From contig CM047806.1 in NCBI GenBank assembly GCA_026214975.1, forward strand, positions 76,547,491 to 76,611,490: a stretch of DNA of 64,000 nucleotides, in the 5' to 3' direction. Of the stretch, positions 45,209 to 55,700 are shown piece by piece. Position 1 is the stretch's first letter; every line of letters begins with the position of its first letter. The translations under genes and the position numbers were made by a program. Under the pieces are notes generated by a model. It was given only the letters and a program-made list of their open reading frames with translations, was not told where the DNA came from and searched no databases. The stretch is from Gentiana macrophylla. Taxonomy: Eukaryota; Streptophyta; Magnoliopsida; Gentianales; Gentianaceae.

Positions 45209-47330
45209 ATGGAGCAATACAACATTGACGATGGAATCACCACCAGCCTGGATAATTTCTGTCAAAGATTTTCAAACTCCAAGCTATCAACCCAGATTGT
45301 TAGCAAAATCAAAAAGATTCAGGGACTCGAAAACCTGTTCGACACAAAGGTGGATACTTTATGCCCAGAAACCATCAGAGACTTCTACAAGAATGCAGTA
45401 ATCACCAACGAGGGAAAAAGCTTCAGGACAACTGTTCAAGATAAGAGCTTCACCGTTGATGAACAATTGCTTTCCCTGGTGTTTGGTCTAGACGTAATTA
45501 GAGGATCTACATCTTTCACCTTTGGAAATAGAGAAAAGAACAAACTTTGGGACGTCACTGCAATCAACAAGAATGAGAAGAATCTTAGTGGATCTATCTA
45601 TCAGCAGAAACGAGAATTTGCATTTTTGACGATCCTTCTGACCAAAAATGTCATTGGTCATGCTAGGAATTTCTACACTCTTTCGACTGATAAACTAAAA
45701 CTGATCTACGCCATTTGGTTTGGAGAGAGATTGGATTGGAATGAGTTTATTCTCAATCAGTTGATAAAGCAAATCTCAGACGAAAAGGAGAGAATCAAAG
45801 AAAGGAAGGAAGTTTCTTTGGAGAAATGTTTTTCTACAGAAAAAGGATTTACATATCTAGTGCAAAGGATACTAGATCATTTCTCCATTTCAAAATCTAC
45901 ACAAACAGAAGTGGAACACAAATCAGTGTCCACTGGGACAAAGAAAAGAAAAATCTTTGTTGAAGAAGAATCAAGTGAAATCTCAGATTCTAGTTCAAGT
46001 GAGACTGTGAGTTTGGATGATGAACTCGAGAAGAGAAAAGGATGTGGAACAAGTTTCAAGCAAAGAAAAATGAAACTGAGGACGTAATTGAAATTGAGGA
46101 TGAAACTGAAGAAAGCGAAGGAAGCGAGTCTGATGAATCTGAAGAAAGTGAACGTAATGAAACTGAAGAAAGTGAACAGAATAAAGATGAAGAAATTAAA
46201 GGAGCTGATGATGAAACTGAAGATAGTGAATCTTCAACTGAGTTGTATGGGGAATACACTGAAAAACAGAGAGAAGCTGTGGAAGACGCAGAATTTTGTG
46301 AAGCTGAAAAGGAACTGACAGTTCATGATACTCAAACTGGCTCCTCATCGCAAGTTCATGAGGCTTCCACAAGCAGATTGGAAACTGAAGAATTTCAACC
46401 TCCTGAAACTGTAACTGAAGAAAAACTGAAAGGATGGGAAGAGACCATTGAAATGTGATGCAAACTCTACAGCAGCAGCTCTTTGAATTACATGATTTCA
46501 TTGGAAGATCACATTTCTCAGGTCTATTCGAATACTCTAACCTCATCACCCTCCATAGATTATTTGAAGATTGTTATCGCTTATCTTCAAACAAGGGGGA
46601 AAATAAAGCTGGAGATGAAGTTGAAGGTGATACTGTCAATACTGAAAAGGCCTATGCCCTACAATTGATTAAAGAACAAGATGAACAAATAGACTCTGAT
46701 CTACAGACCATTGATCTGCTATCTACTCGAAGGAATGAAGAAGAAATTGACACTCTGTTTGAGGAATTGATTAAAAGAGAGACCTTCATTGAAACCAGAA
46801 CTGAAGAAGATGAAGATAACGCAGTTCAAGTTGTGCTGAGCATCAGGAAGAAACTTGTAACCTGTATCAGATTGCAAGAGGGTCTACAAGCAGCAAAAGA
46901 CAGAGGGACAAGAACTAAGGGGGAAGCTGAACCAGAAAGGGAAGATGAAAAGGAACCAGAAAGAAAAACTGAAAAAGAAAAACTTAATCTCATTTCGGAT
47001 GAAGAAGAAAAACTGATGGAAGAGGAAATCAAGGAAATTCTGATCAAGCTCAAGAACAAAGACAATGAAGAGGCTAATCGCTTGATCAGTGAATATCTGG
47101 AGATCAAGCCTAGATATGGCGAATCTGTTGAAGAAGGGAAACAAAGAAGGATTATGGAAACAAAAAGGAGCATCTTTCTTGGTGAAAAGATATTGGCTCT
47201 TGAGAAAGAGGTTGTAATTTTATTCAGTTATAACTCAGTTTGTTTCATTTTGAATCTTGTAATAAACTTGGCTGTTCTAGTTTGCTATCTTAATTTGTTT
47301 CGTTATGATTTCTTGCACTATTCTTTTATT
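45209..47330 (+). pseudogene. Copia-C env-like ORF, copy 2
   Basis: The first frame, 45209-46087, starts MEQYNIDDGITTSLDNF. It has the same domain as the other env-like ORFs here (TVQDKSFTVDEQLLSLVFGL, AFLTILLTKNVIGHARN, KLIYAIWFGERLDW). A shift near 46.03 kb leads to the Glu/Ser-rich stretch 46042-46458. A second shift leads to frame 46455-47402 with QQQLFELHDFIGRSHF, charged helices (EKLMEEEIKEILIKLKN) and a hydrophobic stretch NSVCFILNLVINLAVLV near 47.25 kb. That stretch could be a C-terminal membrane anchor, but it lies in T-rich DNA near the LTR and may be untranslated. Confidence 0.7.
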
Positions 47331-47361
47331 ATTGCTTTTAGGGAGGGTTATGATACATCAT

Positions 47362-47376
47362 CAAAAAGGGGGAAAT
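47362..47376 (+). promoter_or_regulatory. Copia-C polypurine tract
   Basis: AAAAAGGGGGAAAT abuts LTR copy 3. The equivalent before LTR copy 2 is AAAAGGGGAAAT near 42028-42039. Confidence 0.85.
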
Positions 47377-49124
47377 TGTTGGAAATATTATTTATGTTTT
47401 GATGATGATTCGTCACGAAATTAGACAAATCACTTACAACCCATGATGATGAAGTCGTAACTAACTGTTATAGTGCATAATGAAAGAAGAAGCAAGAAAT
47501 GGTCTAGAGATAAATGTATAAGTTCTATCTAGAGTCTGAACTTTGTATAGGTTGTTTCAGACAAGCATTGTAATAGAATAGGAACTAGGCGAACAACTGA
47601 GTCACAACAAGAAAACTGAGTTATAGCAAGAAAACTGAATATGCACATGAAGAACTGAGGGTTCAAACTCAGTTATGCTAGAACTGAAGAAGATAAGTTC
47701 GCTGAGGGACACAGACTCAGTTGGCTTATCTAGAAGACTAAAGAACTGAGGGACACAGACTTAGTTACAGAAAACTGAAGAACTGAGGTGGGAAACTCAG
47801 TTAGAACTGATTAAGTCATGACTATAAGTCAGGATTCAGGCAAGTCTGTGGTGACCTGAAACTGAGTTATAGATCATGTAAAACTGAATAATCTTAAGGA
47901 CAAAGATTATCAGTTACCTGGATAAGAAGAAGCGATTGGTGTACTCGACTTAGTCAATTGAAGTCGATATTAAGTATACAAGGTACTCGATTTTGAAGAA
48001 GAGAAAAGCGAGTTAAGGCCTTGTTAAATTTAAACTGACTATACGACAAAAGATCGTACATGTGAACGTTGGCTAAACGACAAGTGTAATGGCTACAAGA
48101 GCTAGTGACCGTTACATCACCCCTATAAATACACAAGAGAATCACCTAAAAAAAGAGAGACAGAGAGGAGGATCAGAAAAGAGCTTTACAAGCATATATT
48201 CAAAGATCCAAATCCAGATCCGCAAAATCAGATCAGATATATCTAGAAAAAGGGGAAGCCAACGGAATTGCCTTGAAGACTTCACAGAAAGATCCAGTAA
48301 CCCATTGAGGGGGAAAGAAGGCATCTTGGAGCTACAAAGTCAGATCCAGAAGAATCAGACAGCTCACTGAATTAATCCTTGATTAATTCTAAACCTAACC
48401 TTTGTGAAAAAGGGTTGGCTGTTCATAGTGTGAAGGGAGCAATTTACCTTTCTTCATCTGATTGCAACTTAGTTGCCACGGTATGTTGGTGCGATCGAGG
48501 ACTGTGTGTTGGTATTGGTGGTGGTGGTGAAGGAGCAATTCCACCTCCGAAAGATCAGTGTGCAGGATGAAGGGAGCAATCTCACCATTCTTCATTTTGT
48601 GTAGAGCAGTGAAACTAGGGTGTCGTGAAGGATTTGTCATAGTGCTAGGATTTTGTAACGGTTATCTCATTATTCTAGTGATACCTCCTACGCCACAGAG
48701 AGAAGGGAGCGCGACGGGATTACACCACCCGGAACTTCCACAAACAAATCTTGTGTTGATTTACTTTATGCATTTGTGTTTGTTTTATTTATTGCATTAT
48801 CACTCTGCAAACACTAGACACTGAGTCAGCACAGAACTGATACATAGAGAGTCTTAGAACTTAAATGACACATCTATTGCACTAAAGGCTAGTTTTATCC
48901 GCTGCCAGTTAACAAGACTAAATATAAGTCAGCATTGACTTATATTCAGTTGAGCTAACCGAACTCCGCACAAGTTAAGGGATAGGAACAAAACTGAATG
49001 GAAGATCAGTTTGAGTTTCAGAGAAACTCAGTTCCTGGGGCTTTTCCAGCTCAGGATTAGTTTTTGGTGACAAGTTTATTCACCCCCCCTCTAAACTTGT
49101 GTTAGCCTTTACAAGGGACCAACA
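47377..49124 (+). repeat. Copia-C LTR copy 3 (3' LTR)
   Basis: A full LTR of 1748 bp, starting TGTTGGAAATATT and ending GGGACCAACA, followed by target duplication GAATC. TATA box TATAAATA at 48124-48131. It mostly shows CTG and CAG where copy 2 shows TCG and CGA, so it may be nearest to the true sequence. Confidence 0.9.
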
Positions 49125-49129
49125 GAATC

Positions 49130-50095
49130 CCAGGCCTGTTTAATCACCATAAGGCTTCCCGGATTTGAATGCAGTTGTGGAACTTGACTGTGCCACAGAT
49201 TCAGCTGCTGCTGGTGCAGCAGGCCTCTACTGATTCTGTTCAAAATTAATTTCATTGCCTTTGAGAATTATTAATTCAACATGCAAGCTTTGAATTTCTG
49301 CTTGGAGTGTTTCTCTTTCCGCCTTCACAATCTTATAACCATATTGTATTATCCTCAGTTTATTAAGGAGGTCATCTAGATTTTTTCCATATTAGAATTT
49401 TAAGGATTGGAACCACCAGTAGATGAACATTCACTTTCAGCAGGAGTATTATTAGATACATTTTTAAATACCTCATTTGTATCATCCATGTGTGTCATAA
49501 GAGCAGTGTCCTCTGATTCATTTCCAGATAGTGCTTTTTCGGACTCCACTACATAGCCAGATTCATCACCAACAGCAAGTGCTTTCCCAGCAGGCCTTCT
49601 TTGCTTACTTCTTTGTATCACCAGATCCAGACATTCAAGCTTGAAATGTCCAGGTTTTTTGCAGTTGAAGCACAAGTAGTCAGGATCCTTTTTCTATTTC
49701 AATTTAGGACAATCAGGTTTGAAGTGTCCAGGCTTTTTGCAGTTGAAGCATAGGTAATCAGGATCCTTCTTTGGTTCCTCCTTTTTCTCAGTTGATTTCT
49801 TGCCATAGTTCATTGGAGATGCTCTTCCAGTTTTCATCATCCTTATTCTTTTAGCCAGTGCTGTGGTTTTTGGCACTTCCTTTTCAACACTTGCAATAAG
49901 ATCTTCACTGAATTCATAGGATTTTAGATATGAGAATAACTCGAAAGTATCCTCTTCTTGAAGTCTTCTGGATTCTTCCATTGCAGTGACTTTCATCTTT
50001 CAGATTTCTTTTAAAGGTAAAGCTTTTAGAATTCTTGTGTTGATTTCTTCTTTTGTGTACTCTACATTCAGCCGGGTGAGTTCATACCTAGGATT
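49130..50095 (-). pseudogene. Copia-A gag with CCHC knuckles
   Basis: The minus strand begins near 50095 with RYELTRLNVEYTKEEIN, matching copia-B LDELTLLSVIYSKEEIN. Frame 49996-49694 has MKVTAMEESRRLQEEDTFEL and ends in the knuckle CFNCKKPGHFKPDC; frame 49675-49400 holds a second knuckle CFNCKKPGHFKLEC. A coiled-coil tail equivalent runs to 49130, next to copia-C's target duplication. The 5' end of gag and the 5' LTR are missing; beyond 50.1 kb the homology ends. Confidence 0.82.
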
Positions 50096-50940
50096 GAGTC
50101 GGGAATAACACAAGAAAGAGTAAGGACTTGTAATTTAGAGGTCAGGATTGAGCAGGACGTCAGTGAGAGGTGTAATGAACAAGAAATAATAAAATGTGGA
50201 AAAACAATTGGGCCCGATTAATCGGACAATCCACCCGATTAATCGAGCTAGGTTTTTCCAATTTCCGCATGTTAGATTTCCAATCAGACACTTCGATGAC
50301 ATGTGAAGGACACGCGTTGCATTGGTCAACCCAGAGTCAGAGCAACCACCCCATTTATTTCTATTTTCCACCATTTCATCCTTTCCCATACTCCACCATT
50401 AACTCCACCTCCTCAATCCCCTCAATCCCAATCCTCTCACCACCCTCACCACCTTTACTCCACTATCCCACTAAATCCTTCCACCTCCTCCAATTTCTCC
50501 TATTTAAACACCCACCCATCACCATTCTTCTTCATATTCAACACAACTTTCTCCATCTTATTTGCTTCTTCACAAATCTCGGCCACCATCACCAACATCA
50601 GCACCACCACTATAAATCATTTTCTCTTCATTATCCACCATCTTAAAACCTAAAAATACCTTTTCCAATCTCTGATACTGTGTTGTACTGCTGTGACGTT
50701 TCTATTGTTGCTATTCATCTTCTCCATCCATCTGTAGCTCTGTTTCAGAGAAAAACCTATACATTATGGTGCGATTGATCCGGAGTACCATCCGATTAAT
50801 CGAGGGTCGATTTTTATTCCAGAGAGCAGCAGTCTATGTATCCAGCATACATGGTCCTGAAATGTAGTTGAACTGTTTGTCACCCAAGCGGTCATCCGGT
50901 TGTCTGTGGCGATTCCAACCCCTTGATAGATGGGGTTGAG
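50096..50940 (+). promoter_or_regulatory. Leader of a degenerate env-like ORF, with repeated palindrome
   Basis: CCGATTAATCGG at 50214-50225 is a perfect 12-base palindrome; near copies follow at 50235-50246 and 50792-50803 (CCGATTAATCGA). A strongly C-rich, pyrimidine-rich stretch (50350-50650) and a TATTTAAA near 50503 look like a promoter and untranslated leader. The arrangement parallels the gypsy env-like leaders, which carry another CCGG-type palindrome. Frames here are low-complexity Pro/Ser/His and unlikely to be real proteins. Confidence 0.4.
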
Positions 50941-51780
50941 AAATTCTATTTATTGAAGATCTATGAGTCGTTCTGAGGTCATTGGAATGGACGACATGTT
51001 GCTCGTGAACGCGGTAGCGACTTGGAGGATTGTGGCACTATCTTTCCTAGAGTCATGATGTATCATGATATTCTCGATATTGTGGAGGCACCAAGCCGGT
51101 TCAATGCTACGTTGGTGTGAGAATTTTATGCTTATTTGGTCCACAAACCTGGAGCTACCTTTGCTATGGTCCGAGGGGTGAAAGTTCCTTTCACCATCGA
51201 GTAGATCAACGAGTATTATAGGGTGTGCAATCCACCATTGGGCATAGAAGAGTACACATCATCCTCGAATGTTAATGATTTGGAGAGAATGCAGACGATC
51301 GTTGATTACTTTGGGGTGGTATGGAAGAGAAATCTAATGGGAGCCCCAACCATTTTCTTGGAGAATGGCCTATCCTGGGATAGGAAGATACTGAATTGAT
51401 TTGTCTGTTCCCGCCTTCTACCGACTAAGCATACGGCCTCTGTTCCACCGAAGCGGGCAAAGTTGATGTTCTACTAAGAGCAGGAAAATCTGGTTAATAT
51501 CGGCATGCTTATGAATGGTCGCATCCAACACATTGCTGATGAGTCCGAGCGAGAGCTTCTGCCTTATGGCCCGATGATTGATATGTCCACTGTGGAGGAC
51601 GAGGTTCCGGTTCTAGTAAATGATGATTGGGAAGAGCCTAAGCCTAAAATAAGCACGCAGTCGGTTTCACGAGCATCTAGACGGGCTGGTCTGAGAGTTG
51701 AACGAGAGCGCACTCCGGTGCATGGAGGAACTCGATCTCAGAGAGCTCTTGATACGGGAAACCTAGATTTCACGTACACG
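50941..51780 (+). pseudogene. Degenerate plant env-like ORF from another gypsy element
   Basis: Plus-strand frames read EFYAYLVHKPGATFAMVRG and VKVPFTIE, then INEYYRVCNPP, VNDLERMQTIVDYFGVVW and ENGLSWDRKILN. A tail follows with GRIQHIADESERELLPYGP and a basic ASRRAGLRVERERTP (open frame 51505-51900). The VRG-VPF-IN pattern fits the same post-pol domain seen in the gypsy above. At least four in-frame stops interrupt it. Its other parts are not in the window, and it lies in opposite orientation to gypsy-D beside it. Confidence 0.6.
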
Positions 51781-52171
51781 TTGAAACGATCTAGAATTAT
51801 CACGATTTTTGGCTCCTCAACCCTCAAGAAACCTGTTCTTGAAAACCTTGGAATTGATCAAAACCCCTTGGAGACCTGCCCAAGAAACCTTGATTTGTGA
51901 ACGTTCAAGAATTGCCAATTCTTGAATTTGATGTTCAAGATTAAGTTTATACGTAAACTTAAAAAAAAAAACGCAAATTTTCTTGCTAATGCAAAGAAGA
52001 AATTTTATATAATTCTAAATAATTGTGTTTTAAAAAGAGACTCATATGCCTTTATTTATAGGCTTACAACTAGAGAAAAGAAAAACCAAATTCCGATGTG
52101 GGACAAATTGGCGCCACACTTTATTACAAAATAAACTAAATAAATTCATAAAAAATACTCTCAATATGCGC
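51781..52171 (-). repeat. Candidate LTR of gypsy-D
   Basis: On the minus strand this directly follows the pol C-terminus. It has the features of a short LTR: a strong TATA element (CTATAAATAAAGGC, about 52049-52063), ACATCGGAATTTGG upstream and leader-like sequence downstream. Ends and a partner LTR cannot be fixed from this window, so the LTR call is inferential. Confidence 0.4.
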
Positions 52172-52727
52172 CTAACCACATCCATCAGCAACAATCACCA
52201 ATATTGACTTCTCACAACCAACCTCTCCTGCGTGAGCATCATCGAATGCCTGCATAACCAGTGTAGATAAAGCTTCATCTCTCTTCTTGCGTTGCAATCT
52301 GGTTAGCGGTCCATCTCTAATTAGCAAAGGATCCTTAGCCTGAATCGGTGATATAAGATCATGATGTGTGACTGGTGGTAACGGTTCTGAACTCACATCA
52401 TTCCCTCCCAGTTGAGAAGGATCTGTCCTCAGATCATAAGGATTATCAAACAAAGACAACTCGTCGGCTGGAAAAGGAGATAGATCAGCAACATTCACTG
52501 TAGTAGACACGCCCCAATCGGGAGGTAGATCAATCACGTAAGCGTTGGGGTTAATTCATTTCAGTACTTTGAACGGTCCATCACCTCTAGGATGCAGCTT
52601 GGTCTTCCTCCAGTGCGGGAAACGCTCTTTCCTCATATGTAGCCACACGTAATCTCCTGGCTCGAAAATCACGGGCTTTCGGCCTCACTAATGCCCCTGC
52701 TACATTTATGCGCTTGATGAATGAAGT
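52172..52727 (-). pseudogene. Gypsy-D pol C-terminus (integrase end)
   Basis: The minus strand reads [19 protein letters not shown] and [14 protein letters not shown] (about 52665-52560), the conserved integrase C-terminal module of plant gypsy elements. After one stop it continues INPNAYVIDLPPDWGVSTT and NVADLSPF, ending GGNDVSSEPLPP and a short tail at 52172. No chromodomain is visible. Upstream, where the rest of integrase should be, the sequence passes straight into the satellite array. Confidence 0.8.
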
Positions 52728-55700
52728 GCTTGTAATTCTCTTTGAAATCTTGATGTGATATCGACGAATGATAAATAAGGCACGCCGGGCGCAAGCGGCA
52801 AGCAAAGCGGAGGCGCGAATGGCCTTGTACAAGGAATCAAAATCACACGTTAAGTACTCAATGGAAAATGTCGAAAAAAATTTTGTAATTCTCTTTGAAA
52901 TCTTGATGTGATATCGACGAGCGATAAATAAGGTGCGCCGGCGCAAGCGGCAAGCAAAGCGGAGGCGAGAATGGCCTTGTACAAGAATCAAAAATCACGA
53001 TTAAGTACTCTATGGGTACAAAAAAAAGTATGAAAAAAAGCGTTTGTAATTCTCTTTGAAATCTTGATGTGATATCGACGAGCGATAAATAAGGCGCGCC
53101 CGGCGCAAGCGGCAAGCAAAGCGGAGGCGAGAATGCCTTGTACAAGGAATCAAAAATCACACATTTAAGTACTCTATGGGTACGAAAAAAGTCTGAAAAA
53201 AACGTTTGTAATTCTCTTTGGAAATCTTGATGTGATATCGACGAGCGATAAATAAGGCGCGCCGGCATAAGCGGCAAGCAAAGCGGAGGCGAGAATGGCC
53301 TTGTACAAGAATCAAAAATCACACCGTTAAGTACTCTATGGAGTACAGAAAAAAAATCTGAAAAAAGCGTTTGTAATTCTCTTTGAAATCTTGATGTGAT
53401 ATCGACGAGCGATAAATAAAGACGCGCGCCCGGCGCAAGCGGCAAAGCAAAGCGGAGGCGAGAATGGCCTTGTACAAGAATCAAAAATCACCGTTACTAC
53501 TACTATATGGGTAAAAAAAGTAAAAAAAAGCGTTTGTAATTCTCTTTGAAATCTTGATGTGATATCGACGAGCGATAAATAAGGCATGCGCGGCGCAAGC
53601 GGCAAGCAAAGCGGAGGAGGAGAATGGCCTTGTACAAAGAATCAAAAATCACACGATTAAGTACTACTATGGGTACAAAAAAAAATCTGAAAAAGCGTTT
53701 GTAATTCTCTTTGAAATCTTGATGTGATATCGACGAGAGCGATAAATAAGGCGCCGGCGCAAGCGGCAAGCAAAGCGGAGGCGAATGGAATGGCCTTGTA
53801 CAAGGAATCAAAAATCACACGATTAAGTACTCTATGGGTACAAAAAAAAATGAAAAAAAAAGCGTTTGTAATTCTCTTTGAAATCTTGATGTGATATCGA
53901 CGAGCGATAAATAAGGCACGCCGGAGCAAACGGCAAGCAAAACGGAGGCCAGAATGGCCTTGTACAAGGAATCAAAAATCACACGATTAAGTACTCTATG
54001 GGTACGAAAAAAGTATGAAAAAAGCCGTTTGTAATTCTCTTTTGAAATCTTGATGTGATATCGACGAGCGATAAATAAATACGCGCCGGCGCAAGCGGCA
54101 AGCAAAGCGGAGGCGAGAATGGCCTTGTACAAGGAATCAAAAATCACACCGTTAAGTACTCTATGGGTACAAAAAAAAGTCTGAAAAAAGCGTTTGTAAT
54201 TCTCTTTTGAAATCTTGATGTGATATCGACGAGCGATAAATAAGGCGCGCGCGGCGCAAGCGGCAAGCAAAGCGGAGGCGAGAATGGCCTTGTACAAGAA
54301 TCAAAAAAATCACACGTTAAGTACTCTATGGGTACAAAAAAAAGTCTGAAAAAAAGCGTTTGTAATTCTCTTTGAAATCTTGATGTGATATCGACGAGAG
54401 CGATAAATAAAGGCGCGCGCAAAGCAAGCGGCAAGCAAAGCGGAGGCGAATGGCGCTTGTACAAGGAATCAAAAATCACACCGTTAAGTACTCTATGGGT
54501 ACGAAAAAAAATGAAAAAAAGCGTTTGTAATTCTCTTTGGAAATCTTGATGTGATGTGATATCGACGCGAGCGATAAATAAGGCGCGCCCGGCGCAAGCG
54601 GCAAGCAAGCAAAGCGGAGGCGAGAATGGCCTTGTACAAAGAATCAAAAATCACACCGTTAAAGTACTCTATGGGTGCGAAAAAAAAAGTATGAAAAAAA
54701 AGCGTTTGTAATTCTCTTTGAAATCTTGATGTGATATCGACGAGCGATAAATAAGGCACGCGCGGCGCAAGCGGCAAAAAAGCGGAGGCGAGAATGGCCT
54801 TGTACAAGAATCAAAAATCACACGATTAAAGTACTCTATGGGTAAAAAAAAAAGTCTGAAAAAAAGCGTTTGTAATTCTCTTTTGAAATCTTGATGTGAT
54901 ATCGACGAGCGATAAATAAGGCACGCGCCCGGCGCAAGCGGCAAGCAAAGCGGAGGCGGAGAATGGCCTTGTACAAGGAATCAAAAATCACACGTTAAGT
55001 ACTCTATGGGTACAAAAAAAAAGTGAAAAAAGCGTTTGTAATTCTCTTTGAAATCTTGATGTGATATCGACGAGCGATAAATAAGGCGCGCCGCAAGCAA
55101 AGCGGCAAGCAAAGCGGAGGCGGAATGGCCTTGTACAAGAATCAAAAAATCACACGTTAAGTACTCTATGGGTAAAAAAAAGTCTGAAAAAAAAGCGTTT
55201 GTAATTCTCTTTGGAAATCTTGATGTGATATCGACGAGCGATAAATAAAGGCGCGCGCGGCGCAAAAGCAAGCAAAGCAAAGCGGAGGCGAGAATGGCCT
55301 TGTACAAGGAATCAAAAATCACACGTTAAGTACTCTATGGGTAAAAAAAAAAAGTCTGAAAAAAAGCGTTTGTAATTCTCTTTGAAATCTTGATGTGATA
55401 TCGACGAGCGATAAATAAGGCGCGCCGGCGCAAGCGGCAAGCAAAGCGGAGGCGAGAATGGCCTTGTACAAGGAATCAAAAATCACACGATTAAGTACTC
55501 TATGGGTACAAAAAAAAGTCTGAAAAAAAAGCGTTTGTAATTCTCTTTGGAAATCTTGATGTGATATCGACGAGCGATAAATAAAAACGCCGCGCGGCGC
55601 AAGCGCAAGCAAAGCAAAGCGGAGGCGAGAATGGCCTTGTACAAGAATCAAAAATCACACGATTAAGTACTCTATGGGTAAAAAAAAAAGTCTGAAAAAA

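Larger units (their letters stand above)
39843..49124 (+). mobile_element. Copia-C: pol-less Sirevirus derivative with three LTR copies
   Basis: The outer ends are TGTTGGAAATATT and GACCAACA, flanked by identical 5-bp GAATC (39838-39842 and 49125-49129). Inside are a truncated LTR (39843-40606), a partial interior (40607-42039), a complete LTR (42040-43785), a full interior (43786-47376) and a complete LTR (47377-49124). The interior holds a gag tail and an env-like ORF but no protease, integrase, RT or RNase H. One duplication pair around three LTRs suggests unequal recombination after or during a single insertion. It must have moved with enzymes from a related element. Confidence 0.88.
2548..50095 (-). 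mobile_element. Copia-A: old Sirevirus-type Ty1/copia remnant hosting nested insertions
   Basis: Read on the minus strand, gag is at 50095-49130, the gag end and pol are at 39842-36133, and the late env-like part is at 3478-2548. The RNase H end and early env-like part (3482-5803, then 36044-36132) lie on the plus strand, so an internal piece is inverted. Copia-B (5804-36038) and copia-C (39843-49124) sit inside it, each with a perfect 5-bp target duplication. No LTR of copia-A remains in the window. The lineage call rests on two-knuckle gag, the PR-INT-RT-RNase H order and the long post-pol ORF typical of sireviruses. The outer limits are approximate. Confidence 0.75.

Noticed and set aside
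50303..50653. Proline/serine/histidine-rich plus-strand ORFs
   Set aside because: Composition follows a C-rich, pyrimidine-rich leader; both overlapping frames are equally open and no domain is visible.
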